From G016234445 sp964438865 (GTDB taxonomy: Bacteria; Chloroflexota; Dehalococcoidia; Tepidiformales; Tepidiformaceae), in contig CAYTMI010000008.1 of the NCBI GenBank assembly GCA_964438865.1, forward strand, positions 62,001-126,000: a DNA stretch of 64,000 nt, in the 5' to 3' direction. Numbering within the stretch: position 1 is the stretch's first letter; every line of letters begins with the position of its first letter. Of this stretch, positions 34,541 through 43,332 are shown piece after piece. The notes under the pieces are model-generated. The model worked only from the letters and a program-made list of their open reading frames with translations. It ran no database searches and had not been told where the DNA came from. The position numbers and the translations under genes were made by a program.

Positions 34541-35185
34541 ATGCCTTCGCGACCAGCGCAGCCCCCTACCCGTATATTCGTCGCCCGCCACGGCCAGACC
34601 ATCTCCAACCGCGAAGGATTGTTCTGTGGGCATTCGGAGACGCCGCTGACCGAAGCCGGGCGCGAACAGGCGCGGGCGCTGGCCCGGCGGCTCCGCGAGG
34701 TCCCCATCCACGCTGCCTACGCCAGCGACTTCAGCCGGGCACGGGACACCGCCTCTGCCGTGCTCGAAGGCCGCGAGCTGACGCTGGTGGAGGATTCGGC
34801 GCTGCGTGAACTCCACTACGGCGAATGGGAGATGGAGAAGGAGCGCGTGATCGCCCGGCGCTACCCGCAGCAGTTTCGGCTGATGCGCGCCGAGGACCCG
34901 GCCTGGCGCCCTCCCGGCGGCGAAGACGTCCAGGCGGTGCGGGCGCGGACCTACGCGGCGCTCCGCGCGATCGCCCGGCGGCACCCCCACCAGAACACCC
35001 TCATCGTCAGCCACGGCACCGCGATCAACTGCATGCTCTCAGGCGTCCTCGGGATGCCGGCGAGCCACACCTTCCGGTTCGCCGTCGACAACTGCGGGCT
35101 TTCGGAAGTGACGGTGCGTGGCGGCCGGCTCTGCCTGGCGCTCCTCAACGACACCTCCCACCTGGAACGGCTGGCGCGGCCATGA
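34541..35185 (+). CDS. Histidine phosphatase (phosphoglycerate mutase-like)
   Basis: A 214-residue enzyme of the histidine phosphatase superfamily. The phospho-accepting His is in FVARHGQTISN, SDFSRARDTA contributes the second Arg, LHYGEWE the acid and LIVSHGTAIN the second His. It could be a phosphoglycerate mutase-like, cobalamin-pathway (CobC-like) or generic phosphatase; the sequence does not decide. The ATG at 34541 excludes an upstream in-frame extension that overlaps the CAP gene promoter region. It lies 17 bases before the rhomboid gene. Confidence 0.88.
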   Translation: MPSRPAQPPTRIFVARHGQTISNREGLFCGHSETPLTEAGREQARALARRLREVPIHAAYASDFSRARDTASAVLEGRELTLVEDSALRELHYGEWEMEKERVIARRYPQQFRLMRAEDPAWRPPGGEDVQAVRARTYAALRAIARRHPHQNTLIVSHGTAINCMLSGVLGMPASHTFRFAVDNCGLSEVTVRGGRLCLALLNDTSHLERLARP

Positions 35186-35201
35186 CAGTGCTGGTGCGAC
35201 G

Positions 35202-36008
35202 GTGATCCCGGTCGGCGACGCCCGTTCCCGCACTACGCCGTGGGTGAACTACGCGCTCATCCTGGCTTCCGTGGCGGTCTTCGCGTTCATGCTGGGGCTG
35301 GACGCCACCCTGCCAGCGACTCGCCAGGAGGCGAGTGAGGAATTCGTCCGCCAGACATCGGAGGAGTGCTACGGCTTCGAGGCGACGCCCACCGACCTCG
35401 ACGGCTTCGTCTGCAGGTGGGGGTTCCAGCCGCGCGAATTTTTCGACACCGTCCAGGGAGAGAGCCAGTCGCCAGACCCGAAAGTGGCGGTCATCCTGCT
35501 CTCGATCGTGACGTCGCTCTTCATCCATGCAGGCTGGAGCCACATCCTCGGCAACATGCTCTTTCTCTGGGTGTTCGGCGACAACATCGAAGACCGGCTG
35601 GGGCACGTCCGCTACCTCCTCTTCTACGTCGTCGCCGGGATCGTCGCCACGCTCTCCCAGGGGGCCGTCGATACGGACAGCCTCGTGCCGGTGGTTGGCG
35701 CAAGCGGCGCGATCGCGGGCGTGTTGGGGGCCTACCTGGTGTCCTATCCGCGGGCGAAGGTGTCGGTGGTCATCCCCTTCTTCATCCTCATCTTCATCCC
35801 CATCCCGGTGCCGGCGGCGCTGATGATTGGGATGTGGTTCGTGCAGCAGTTCCTTGCGGGGATCGCAACCCTGAGCGAATCGACGACGGCGGGGGCGGGA
35901 GTGGCCTGGTTCGCCCACATCGGCGGGTTCCTCTTCGGCGTGCTCACCATCTTCCTGTTCTATGGGGGGCCGCGAAAACGCGTGCGCGGGGCTCCCCGCT
36001 GGGATTGA
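35202..36008 (+). CDS. Rhomboid-family intramembrane serine protease
   Basis: A 268-residue membrane protease. The catalytic Ser is in GASGAIAGVLG and the catalytic His in WFAHIGGFLFGVL; HILGNMLFLWVFGDNIEDRLG carries the conserved helix-2 His/Asn of rhomboids. About six or seven transmembrane helices with a long loop after the first (about residues 30-90). The GTG start at 35202 gives MIPVGDARSRTTPWVNYALI, the usual rhomboid N-terminus. The next gene, 106 bases downstream on the same strand, is a single-pass sigma/anti-sigma protein, an attractive substrate; this is inference. Confidence 0.92.
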   Translation: MIPVGDARSRTTPWVNYALILASVAVFAFMLGLDATLPATRQEASEEFVRQTSEECYGFEATPTDLDGFVCRWGFQPREFFDTVQGESQSPDPKVAVILLSIVTSLFIHAGWSHILGNMLFLWVFGDNIEDRLGHVRYLLFYVVAGIVATLSQGAVDTDSLVPVVGASGAIAGVLGAYLVSYPRAKVSVVIPFFILIFIPIPVPAALMIGMWFVQQFLAGIATLSESTTAGAGVAWFAHIGGFLFGVLTIFLFYGGPRKRVRGAPRWD

Positions 36009-36114
36009 GAGGTTCCGCGGGCACCCGTTGGCGCTATCCTAGACCCGTGGCCACTTGTGCCCGGCCCTCCCGCAGGCTCCGTTTGCCGAACCCTCCCGGC
36101 GCCGGCAGGCGACT

Positions 36115-37836
36115 GTGACGGCGTCCGCTGAGTCCCCGCTGCTCGACATGGCCAGGGCGGGCGACCCTGAGGCCTTTGCCCGGCTTTGTGCTGAAGCGCT
36201 CCCCGCCATCTACGACTTTGCCTGGAGGATGACCGGCGACGAAGCGCTGGCGGCCCGGGCGACGCGCTCGGTCCTGGTCGAAGCAGCCCGCCGGCTCGGG
36301 TCGCTGCGGGCCGGGGATGCGTTCCGGCCGTGGGTCCTTGGCATCGCCCGGGAGGAGGCCATGGAGGCGCTCTCCGGCAGCGGTGGGCCCGCCGGGCCGC
36401 GCGACGCTGGGCAGGTTGGCGAGGCCGCTGCCCGCCTGGACCCACGGACCCGGGCGATTGTCGAACTCCACCTTCGCCACGGGCTTGACGCCGGCAGCCT
36501 GGCGCAGGCGCTCGGGATCTCCGCCGCCAGCGCCGCCGTCGTCCTCCGGCGCGCGCTCCCGGCGGTGGAGGAAGCGTTCGCGACGGCGGTGCTCGCCGAC
36601 CCCGGGCACCGCTGCCGCCGCCTCGGCAAAGCGATCGCGAACGCGCACCCTGCCTCGGGCGAAGCGCTCGCCCAGCTGGTCTCTGCTCACCGGGGCTCCT
36701 GCCGGGTCTGCCAGGGGCGCCTCGAACGCCTGGGGTCGCCACTCGAGGCTTACGCGGCCATACCCGCGGCCGCGCTGCCGGCCGCGCTCGAAGAGCAGGC
36801 GATCGCCGAGGCGACCCGCCGCTGGCCGGGCCCGGTACCGGCCCCACAGACCTTTCGCGATGCAGGCCCACCGCCTCCCCGGGGCCCACGCACGGCGCTC
36901 TTCATGCTCTTCGGGGGGACGGCCGCCGCCGCCGGGATGCTCGTCCTGGCGATGCTGCTACCCGGCAGCCCGATCTCGCTGCAGGGTCCGGACGACCCGG
37001 GGGAGTCGGCGTTCTTGCCGCTGTCACCCACGGTCGAGACAGGCCCGGGCACGTCCACCCCCACCCCGCGCCGCACCGCCACCCCCTCCCGCCTAACCGC
37101 CACGCCCTCGGCCACCGCATCCGCGACCCCGTCTCCCGCGCCCACGCCGGGTCCGGGCACCCCCACTTCAACCGCGACCACCACCCCCACGCCCACCGCT
37201 ACCGCCAGCGCCACGCCCACGCCTGTGCAGACCCCCACGCCGGGGCCAACCCCGACCCCCTGCGCGCCCAAGCTGGCAACGAACGTGGGCTCCGTGAATG
37301 TAGGGGACGGGGACTCCAGCGTCTTCTTTGCGCTGAACCAGGGTTGCGGGACGCTCCCCTTCGGCGCCGCCGTGGGCTCCGGTGTTGCCTGGCTCTCCGT
37401 CTCCCCCGCCACCGGCGAGATCAGCGGTGCAACCGGCAACGAGGCACGGGTTACGGTCACCGTGAACCGGCTTGCGCTTGCTGAAGGTACCAGCTACGGG
37501 ACTGTCAAGGTCACCGGCGCCGGGACGACGATCATGGTCACCGTCCAGGCCGTCCGCATCGGCGACCCGCCAGAGATCATCTCGACCTCGGGTTTCTGCA
37601 CTGGCGGGGTCGCGTCCGTGACGGCGGAGGTGCAGGACGACATCGGCGTCTCCCGTGTGGATGTGAAGTACTCGACGCCAGGCGGGCCCGCTTCCTCGCC
37701 CCTCTTCTCCGCCGGGGGCGGCCAGTGGTCGTCGGGCGAGTTGGCGGTGCCGCCAGGGGCCGGCCAGTTCGTGGTTGTCGCGGTCGACGGCGCGGGCCAG
37801 CAGACGACCGCCGACGTGGAGATGGGGCCCTGCTGA
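36115..37836 (+). CDS. Single-chain ECF sigma factor / ZAS anti-sigma / membrane protein with extracellular domain
   Basis: A 573-residue multidomain protein. Residues about 10-85 resemble ECF sigma region 2 (ARAGDPEAFARLC, FRPWVLGIAREEAMEAL) and about 100-155 region 4 (LDPRTRAIVELHLRHG, LAQALGISAAS). His192-x3-Cys196-x2-Cys199 (HRGSCRVC) is the zinc anti-sigma motif. A transmembrane helix spans about 260-284, then a Thr/Pro linker of about 85 residues, then two beta domains, the first BACON-like (WLSVSPATGEISG, VTVTVNRL), the second Ig-like (VTAEVQDDIGVSRVDV). The GTG at 36115 is preferred; a TTG at 36055 would add 20 residues. A membrane-held sigma factor released by proteolysis is the likely mode; the rhomboid upstream is the candidate protease. 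Confidence 0.75.
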   Translation: MTASAESPLLDMARAGDPEAFARLCAEALPAIYDFAWRMTGDEALAARATRSVLVEAARRLGSLRAGDAFRPWVLGIAREEAMEALSGSGGPAGPRDAGQVGEAAARLDPRTRAIVELHLRHGLDAGSLAQALGISAASAAVVLRRALPAVEEAFATAVLADPGHRCRRLGKAIANAHPASGEALAQLVSAHRGSCRVCQGRLERLGSPLEAYAAIPAAALPAALEEQAIAEATRRWPGPVPAPQTFRDAGPPPPRGPRTALFMLFGGTAAAAGMLVLAMLLPGSPISLQGPDDPGESAFLPLSPTVETGPGTSTPTPRRTATPSRLTATPSATASATPSPAPTPGPGTPTSTATTTPTPTATASATPTPVQTPTPGPTPTPCAPKLATNVGSVNVGDGDSSVFFALNQGCGTLPFGAAVGSGVAWLSVSPATGEISGATGNEARVTVTVNRLALAEGTSYGTVKVTGAGTTIMVTVQAVRIGDPPEIISTSGFCTGGVASVTAEVQDDIGVSRVDVKYSTPGGPASSPLFSAGGGQWSSGELAVPPGAGQFVVVAVDGAGQQTTADVEMGPC

Positions 37837-38015
37837 CGGGGCACGGGCGCCACGGCCCCATCGCCCTTCTTCTTGTGGCCGGAGCGTTTGTCCCGGCTCC
37901 GACCGTGCGGTAGACTCCGCCTGCCTGGTGTTATGGCGCCGCGGGAAGCCGTGTGCCCTCGTCTTTTCCAGATTTCGAATCGCGGTTCCAGCCCGCATCC
38001 GGAGGTCGTTCACTC

Positions 38016-38441
38016 ATGCCCCAGTTCCCGTCCGTCGATTGGTTCAAAGCCGCAGCCGACATCCTCAACAAGTCGGACAGCTTCAAGCGTCTCGGCACCT
38101 GTGACACCACGATGGGTGTCACAGTGGACGACAAGCACTACGAGATCGACTTCGAAGCCTTCGAAGTGGCCGAGGTTAAGGAGATCGACGCGAAGCGCAC
38201 TGAAGAACTCGATTTCGTCCTCGTCCAGCCCTACGAGGCGTGGAAGGCGATGCTCCAGAACATCCGGGAGCATGGCCGCGCCGAGCACGAGTTCACCCTG
38301 AACTCCCTCGACCTGAGCAGCGAAGTCGAGTTCGCGCGGGGTAAGGACTACCACCGGCGCGACGCCTTCTATCGCTTCAACCAGACGATCCAGGAGTACT
38401 TCGACATGACCGCGAAGCTGGAGACGACGTTCGCGGCATAG
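38016..38441 (+). CDS. Conserved hypothetical protein, possibly SCP2-like lipid-binding fold
   Basis: A 141-residue cytosolic protein starting at ATG 38016, with GGAGG ten bases upstream. A helix (VDWFKAAADILNKSDSF) is followed by strands (TTMGVTVDDKHYEIDFEAF), an LVQPYEAWKAMLQNI helix and a C-terminal helix. This order resembles SCP2-type sterol carrier proteins, but the similarity is only impressionistic. No catalytic motif. It stands alone, between the sigma-fusion gene and a convergent hypothetical gene. Confidence 0.6.
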   Translation: MPQFPSVDWFKAAADILNKSDSFKRLGTCDTTMGVTVDDKHYEIDFEAFEVAEVKEIDAKRTEELDFVLVQPYEAWKAMLQNIREHGRAEHEFTLNSLDLSSEVEFARGKDYHRRDAFYRFNQTIQEYFDMTAKLETTFAA

Positions 38442-38458
38442 CGAACCGCAGTCGACCC

Positions 38459-38983
38459 TCAGGCCCGCGCTTTGCTGCCCCATTTCCGGGGCCGGGCTGT
38501 GCGTGAGGGCGGGCCAGCCGGCGGCGGCGTCCAGCGGATGGTCCCCAGGATCTCCGCGACTGCCGGCTGGAGGGTGACGATCGCGTGGCCCAGCTGGCCC
38601 CCCACCTCCCGCGCGAACGTGCCCGTGAGGCGCTCGATGTCGAAGGTGCGATGGAGGCGCCGCCACGAGGCGGTCCATTCCTCCAGTTCCCAGCCAGGGC
38701 CGAGTTCGCCGAGCAGCCGCGGGGCGTCTGCCGCGAGGACGGCGGCTGCGGCTTCGTTCGCTTCGGCCGGGCCTTCGAAGTGGAGCCCCAGTTCGACGAT
38801 CCCCCGGCCGACGTGGGGCTGGAGTTCGAAGTGGGCCCAATGCTCGCCGTAGAAAAGCTGGAGTATGGTCCACATAACGCGACGCTCAGGGACGGGGAAC
38901 CCGCCGGGCAGCGCGTGCATCGCCAGTTCTTCGCAGGCGAACACGAACTCCCGCGCTTTCAGGGTCCCGTCGCTTTTCGGCAC
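38459..38983 (-). CDS. Conserved hypothetical protein
   Basis: A 174-residue protein that I do not recognise. VMWTILQLFYGEHWAHFEL and VGRGIVELGLHFEG suggest a soluble alpha/beta domain; the C-terminus is basic and low-complexity (RTARPRKWGSKARA). No signal peptide, transmembrane segment or catalytic motif. ATG at 38983. It is convergent with the preceding gene (17-base gap) and divergent from the alpha/beta hydrolase. Confidence 0.55.
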   Translation of the reverse strand: MPKSDGTLKAREFVFACEELAMHALPGGFPVPERRVMWTILQLFYGEHWAHFELQPHVGRGIVELGLHFEGPAEANEAAAAVLAADAPRLLGELGPGWELEEWTASWRRLHRTFDIERLTGTFAREVGGQLGHAIVTLQPAVAEILGTIRWTPPPAGPPSRTARPRKWGSKARA

Positions 38984-39036
38984 AGCCCCAAGTGTACGCC
39001 CGCGCGCCTCAGCAGCGCCTGTGGTTGAATGAGTCG

Positions 39037-39891
39037 ATGCGCGAAGTGTTTGAATCGCGGGTGCGGGCCAATGGTGTTGAACTCGCCGTGTTCGAATGGC
39101 CCGGCGCCGAACCCGCGGCTTTCCTCGCCCATGCCACCGGTTTTCATGCCCGCTGCTGGGACCAGGTGGTCGAGCACCTGCCCGGGCGCCGCTGCATCGC
39201 TCTGGACATGCGCGGTCACGGCCGCAGCGAAAAGCCGCCGCCGCCCTACCCGTGGCTGAACTTCGGCCGCGACGTCGCCGCCCTCGTCGACCAGATCGGG
39301 CTGCGCGATGCCGTCGGCGTGGGCCACTCGAAGGGCGGCCATGCGGTGACCTATGCAGCCGCCCACGTGCCCGGGACCTTCCGGGCGCTGCTCCTGGTGG
39401 ACCCGGTGATCATGCCGCGCGAGATGTACCACCGGCCCCCCGCGTTCCAGGAACACTTCGCCTCCCGGCGCCGCAACGAATGGGCTTCGCCCCACGAGAT
39501 GTACGAGCGCTTCAAGGATCGGCCGCCCTTCAGCAACTGGGCGCCTGCTGCGCTCTGGGACTACTGCAACCACGGTCTCCTGCCCGCCCCGGGCGGCGAA
39601 GGCTTTGTCCTTGCCTGCCCGCCCGCTATTGAAGCCGCCACCTACGCCGGCAGTTCCGGCACCGACATCTACGACGAGATCGCGTCGCTGGACATCCCTG
39701 TCCGCGTGCTCCGGGCGCGGCCCCGGGGCGAAGGCGGCGCGACGGACATGAGTTCGTCGCCGACGACGCCCGACCTCGCCTCGCATTTCCGCCGGGGCAC
39801 GGACATCCCCCTGCCCGAGTATTCGCATTTCATCCCGATGGAAGCGCCCGCGCTCGTCGCCCGGCACATCGAGGACCTGGCGGCGGAGTAG
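39037..39891 (+). CDS. Alpha/beta-fold hydrolase
   Basis: A 284-residue hydrolase. The nucleophile elbow is GVGHSKGGHA (Ser in GHSKG), the strand-3 loop is ALDMRGHGRSEKPP, and the likely catalytic His is in EYSHFIPME near the end. DMRGHGxS and the cap segment resemble epoxide hydrolase / haloperoxidase-like enzymes; the substrate is unknown. I chose ATG 39037 (MREVFESRV) over an upstream start that overlaps the divergent gene's control region. Confidence 0.85.
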   Translation: MREVFESRVRANGVELAVFEWPGAEPAAFLAHATGFHARCWDQVVEHLPGRRCIALDMRGHGRSEKPPPPYPWLNFGRDVAALVDQIGLRDAVGVGHSKGGHAVTYAAAHVPGTFRALLLVDPVIMPREMYHRPPAFQEHFASRRRNEWASPHEMYERFKDRPPFSNWAPAALWDYCNHGLLPAPGGEGFVLACPPAIEAATYAGSSGTDIYDEIASLDIPVRVLRARPRGEGGATDMSSSPTTPDLASHFRRGTDIPLPEYSHFIPMEAPALVARHIEDLAAE

Positions 39892-39991
39892 CCCTCTTCG
39901 GCGGCAGCCGGACTGCGCGCTCGCGGGCTTTGGCCCGGATGGCCCTCCGTGTGGGGCCGGTTGGCCGTCTCTGACCGCCCCGGTGTGCCCT

Positions 39992-40007
39992 TGTGACATC
40001 AATCACA
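39992..40007. promoter_or_regulatory. Perfect CRP/FNR-family operator upstream of the nos operon
   Basis: TGTGACATCAATCACA, an exact TGTGA-N6-TCACA palindrome, lies 127 bases before the first gene of the nos cluster in an otherwise gene-free 242-base gap. CRP/FNR-family activators (CRP, FNR, DNR/NnrR) bind sites of this kind and often control denitrification genes. Which regulator acts here cannot be told; none is encoded in the window. Confidence 0.6.
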
Positions 40008-40133
40008 GTCTCCTAACGTGGTTCCGACGACTTTGTCTGGGAAGGCGGCTTTACCGTCAGGAGCCGACGAAAGCCGAGGGAGTATTTCCCCGTCAGGGTG
40101 GCTCACACCTTCAAGAGCATTGCGGAGGACGAA

Positions 40134-40601
40134 ATGCGGTTTCTGGTCAGTTGGAGTCTCACGTTTGCCATTGCCACGGTGGGCCTGATGGCCCTGGTCA
40201 CGCTCGGTTGCGCCGAAGGCGGCGGTGACGACGCCACCCCCGGCGTGGACGTTGCCACCCCTACCGGTGCGGGCGGTTCGCCGTCTGCCAGCCCCACCAG
40301 CGGCGGCGGCGGGGGCGAGACGATCGAAGTCGTCATGACCGACAACGTCTTCACCCCGAAGAACTTCAAGGTGAAGGTCGGGCAGACCTACACCATCGAG
40401 GCCGAGAACAAGGGCCTGGCCATCCACAACATGCACGTGCAGAGCAAGGCCTTCGGGGAATCGAAGGACTTCAGCAGCTCGCTCGTGGTCGCCGCCGGCG
40501 AAAGCAGCAAGTTCGAGGTGAAGTTCAGCAAGAAGGGGACTGTGAAGTTCGTGTGCGACTACCACCTGCCAGACATGGCGGGGACCATCACAGTCGAGTG
40601 A
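40134..40601 (+). CDS. Lipoprotein blue-copper cupredoxin of the nos operon
   Basis: A 155-residue lipoprotein: signal helix with lipobox VTLGC, a Gly/Ser/Thr-rich linker, then a type I copper domain. Ligands are His in AIHNMHV and Cys-x2-His-x3-Met in CDYHLPDM near the C-terminus. A periplasm-facing cupredoxin next to nosZ is a plausible electron donor to nitrous oxide reductase. ATG at 40134 with GGAGG five bases upstream. A GC hairpin (40662-40695) separates it from nosZ. Confidence 0.88.
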   Translation: MRFLVSWSLTFAIATVGLMALVTLGCAEGGGDDATPGVDVATPTGAGGSPSASPTSGGGGGETIEVVMTDNVFTPKNFKVKVGQTYTIEAENKGLAIHNMHVQSKAFGESKDFSSSLVVAAGESSKFEVKFSKKGTVKFVCDYHLPDMAGTITVE

Positions 40602-40661
40602 TGACTACGGGCTAAATCGCGTGACGCGCCCCACGCGGAACCAAGGGGCGCAAAGGACAAA

Positions 40662-40695
40662 GCCCGGCCGGCCAACCAGGCGGCGCCGGCCGGGC
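40662..40695 (+). other. Intercistronic GC hairpin between the cupredoxin gene and nosZ
   Basis: GCCCGGCCGGC with GCCGGCCGGGC, an 11-bp perfect stem around a 12-base loop, followed by the nosZ ribosome-binding site. There is no T-tract. It may set relative message stability within the operon. Confidence 0.6.
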
Positions 40696-40721
40696 AAGGC
40701 AAGGAGAGGAGGGCCAAAACA

Positions 40722-42770
40722 GTGCCAGTAACCAGGCGAGAACTCATTACAGGGGCAGCCGCCGGGGCGACCGGGCTCGTCGTCGGTGGCGTGCTCGGCA
40801 ACACACTCGGCGGTGACGGTGGTGGTGGGGGCGGCGGAGACAGCGGCCTCGCCGGCCAGGCGAAGGACGTTGCCAAGGCTCGTGACCTTAACTCCGAGAA
40901 CGTCACTCGCGCCGTCAAGACGTTCGTCCCCCCCGGAGCCAAGACCGGCGACAAGAACGCAGACGAATTCTTCCTGTTCAGCTCGGGCGGCCACTCCGGC
41001 CAGATCCTCGTCATCGGCGTCCCAAGCATGCGCATCCTGAAGGTCATCGCCGTCTTTACGCCGGAACCATGGCAGGGGCACGGCTACGGCGCCGACTCTT
41101 CGGACACGGTCATCAAGGCCGGTACCAACAGCGCCAGCAAGCCCACTTCGGCGGCTCGCGGGCCACTGACCTGGGGCGATACGCACCACCCGGCCCTGAG
41201 CGAAACCAAGGGCGAATACGACGGCCGCTGGGTCTACGTCAACGACCGCGCCAACGGCCGCATCGCCATGGTGGACCTCCGCGACTTCAAGACGAAGCAG
41301 ATCGTCGACGTCCCAAACCTCGACAGTTCACACGGCGGCGTCTTCTGCACGCCGAACAGCGAGTACGTCCACATCTCCACCATGTCGCCGACGCTGGTTG
41401 ACCCTTCGAAGGCGGAAAAGGCGCTGGAGACCTACAAGGACTCGTTCCGCGGCTACTCCACCTTCCTCGCCGTCGACCAGAAGACCGGGAAGATGGACCT
41501 CGCCAAAAGCTTCCAGATCGAACTCCCGCCCTACACCCAGGACCTCGCCGACTCCGGCAAGCTCTTGAGCGACGGCTGGGTGTTCATCAACTCCTACAAC
41601 TCGGAGATGGCCAGCGGCGGCAACATGACCGGCGGCAAGCCGATCGAAGTCGGCGCCTCCGCCAACGACTTCGACTACATGCACATCATCAACTGGAGGA
41701 AGGCCGAAACCGTTGCCGCCTCCAAGTCCAAGACGATCAACGGGATGCGGGTCATCCCCCTCGAGACCGCCGTCGCCGAGGGCATCCTCTACCTGGCCCC
41801 CGAGCCGAAGAGCCCCCACGGCGTCGATGTCCACCCCGGCGGGAACTACATCTCCGTCGGTGGCAAGCTCGACCCGCACGTCACGATCTACTCCATCGAG
41901 AAGATCAAGGCCGCCATCGATGGCAAGCAGTTCGAGAAGAACGACCCCTACGGCGTCCCGATCCTGAAGTTCGACGCCGTGGTTGCCGGCCGCGTGGAAG
42001 TGGGCCTCGGCCCACTGCACACCCAGTACGACGACAAGGGCTACGGCTACATCAGCCTCTTCCTCGACAGCGCTGTCGCCAAGTTCTCCGTCGGGCCGCC
42101 ATACTTCGAAGGTGACAAGGCCTTCAAGCTGGTCGACAAGCTCTCCGTGCACTACAACATCGGCCACCTGGTGACGATGGAAGGCGACACCGTGAAGCCG
42201 GCCGGAAAGTACCTGGTCGCGCTGAACAAGTGGTCGATCGACCGCTTCCCCGTCGTCGGCACGCTGAAGCCTCAGAACTTCCAGCTTGTGGACCTCACCG
42301 GCGAGAAGATGGAGATCCTCACCGACATGCCGATCGGGATCGGCGAGCCTCACTACGTCCAGGGCATCCGGGCCGACCGGATCAAGGCGTGGGAGGTCTA
42401 CCCGGTGGGCACCAACCCGCTGACGATGGAGAAGGACCCGAACGCCATCGCCGACAAGGGCGAGAAGATCGAGCGGAAGGGAACCACCGTCGAAGTCTGG
42501 AGCACGGTCCGCCGCAGCCAGTTCAAGCCCGACAACATCAGCGTCAAGCAGGGTGACAAGGTCATCATCCACCTCACGAACATCGAGACGACGCCGGACG
42601 CCACGCACGGGTTCTCCATCCCGCGCTACAACATCAACGTGAGCCTGGACCCGGGCGAAGTCGCCACGGTCGAGTTCACCGCCGATGCCAAGGGTGCGTT
42701 CGCGTTCTACTGCACGGAGTTCTGCTCGGCTCTGCACCTTGAGATGCAGGGCTGGATGCTGGTCTCCTGA
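40722..42770 (+). CDS. nosZ: Nitrous-oxide reductase catalytic subunit
   Basis: A 682-residue exported copper enzyme reducing N2O to N2. The N-terminus MPVTRRELITGAAAGATG has a twin-arginine-like signal. The beta-propeller has the CuZ-type histidines in GDTHHPALSET, SSHGGVF, SPHGVDVHPGG and others. The C-terminal CuA domain has THGFSIP and CTEFCSALHLEMQGW (Cys-x3-Cys, His, Met). GTG start at 40722, eight bases after AGGAGAGGAGGG. The nosL-nosD-nosF-nosY order and the membrane-extended NosD are those of clade II (atypical) clusters. It sits behind a lipoprotein cupredoxin. Confidence 0.95.
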   Translation: MPVTRRELITGAAAGATGLVVGGVLGNTLGGDGGGGGGGDSGLAGQAKDVAKARDLNSENVTRAVKTFVPPGAKTGDKNADEFFLFSSGGHSGQILVIGVPSMRILKVIAVFTPEPWQGHGYGADSSDTVIKAGTNSASKPTSAARGPLTWGDTHHPALSETKGEYDGRWVYVNDRANGRIAMVDLRDFKTKQIVDVPNLDSSHGGVFCTPNSEYVHISTMSPTLVDPSKAEKALETYKDSFRGYSTFLAVDQKTGKMDLAKSFQIELPPYTQDLADSGKLLSDGWVFINSYNSEMASGGNMTGGKPIEVGASANDFDYMHIINWRKAETVAASKSKTINGMRVIPLETAVAEGILYLAPEPKSPHGVDVHPGGNYISVGGKLDPHVTIYSIEKIKAAIDGKQFEKNDPYGVPILKFDAVVAGRVEVGLGPLHTQYDDKGYGYISLFLDSAVAKFSVGPPYFEGDKAFKLVDKLSVHYNIGHLVTMEGDTVKPAGKYLVALNKWSIDRFPVVGTLKPQNFQLVDLTGEKMEILTDMPIGIGEPHYVQGIRADRIKAWEVYPVGTNPLTMEKDPNAIADKGEKIERKGTTVEVWSTVRRSQFKPDNISVKQGDKVIIHLTNIETTPDATHGFSIPRYNINVSLDPGEVATVEFTADAKGAFAFYCTEFCSALHLEMQGWMLVS

Positions 42771-42784
42771 CCCGGTCGTCCTCC

Positions 42785-42815
42785 GGTGGAAGGGAGGCCA
42801 GCCCTCCCTTCCACC
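42785..42815 (+). other. Intercistronic 13-bp hairpin between nosZ and nosL
   Basis: GGTGGAAGGGAGG (42785-42797) pairs with CCTCCCTTCCACC (42803-42815) around CCAGC. It starts 14 bases after the nosZ stop and is followed by an A-rich run, not a T-tract. It may protect the nosZ part of the transcript or lower read-through into the accessory genes. Confidence 0.65.
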
Positions 42816-42848
42816 ACAACAAAAAAGGAAACATAGAGAGGCACAGAG

Positions 42849-43331
42849 ATGGCCACGCGGCGAAGGTTCCTCGTCCTGCTGGGAGGCGGGACGGTGGTGG
42901 CTGTGGCTGCGGTGGGGGGCTACATCCTCCTTCCCGGCGAAGAAACGGCCAGCGGGCTGCCGAAGATCAAGTACGGCAAGGAAGCCTGCGTCCAGTGCAC
43001 GATGATCATTTCCGACAGCCGCTTCGCCGCGGCCTGGCGCGAACAGGGCGGCATCGAGCGGCACTTCGACGACGTCGGCTGCCTGCTCACCTATTCCCGC
43101 AAGCACACGCCCGGTTCGGCGACACTCTATTGGGTGCGCGACTTCGAACACGACGCCTGGTTGGACGCGATGCCCGCCGCCTACGCGGTGGCCGCAGGTA
43201 TCAAGAGCCCGATGGGGTATGGCGTCGCCGCCTTCGCGTCCACGGATGCAGCGGCCGGGGCGGTGCAGCGCTACACCGGCGAGCCTGCAACCTGGGCCTA
43301 TCTGGTCGACAATCTGAAGGAGAGGGGTTGA
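42849..43331 (+). CDS. nosL: NosL-like copper chaperone for nitrous oxide reductase
   Basis: A 160-residue membrane-anchored protein. The N-terminal MATRRRFLVLLGGG is twin-arginine-like, followed by a hydrophobic helix. The NosL/copper motif is ACVQCTMIISD (Cys-x2-Cys-x-Met), then FDDVGCLL. Classical NosL proteins are lipoproteins; no lipobox is seen here, so it is probably held by the N-terminal helix. NosL delivers Cu(I) to apo-NosZ. Confidence 0.85.
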   Translation: MATRRRFLVLLGGGTVVAVAAVGGYILLPGEETASGLPKIKYGKEACVQCTMIISDSRFAAAWREQGGIERHFDDVGCLLTYSRKHTPGSATLYWVRDFEHDAWLDAMPAAYAVAAGIKSPMGYGVAAFASTDAAAGAVQRYTGEPATWAYLVDNLKERG

Positions 43332-43332
43332 G

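Noticed and set aside
37030..37260. Thr/Pro-rich stretch as a frameshifted or degenerate region
   Set aside because: It keeps frame with both flanking domains and is the usual extracellular linker type seen in four other proteins here.
42785..42836. Terminator after nosZ
   Set aside because: The hairpin is followed by an A-rich run on the coding strand, not a T-tract, and the operon continues.
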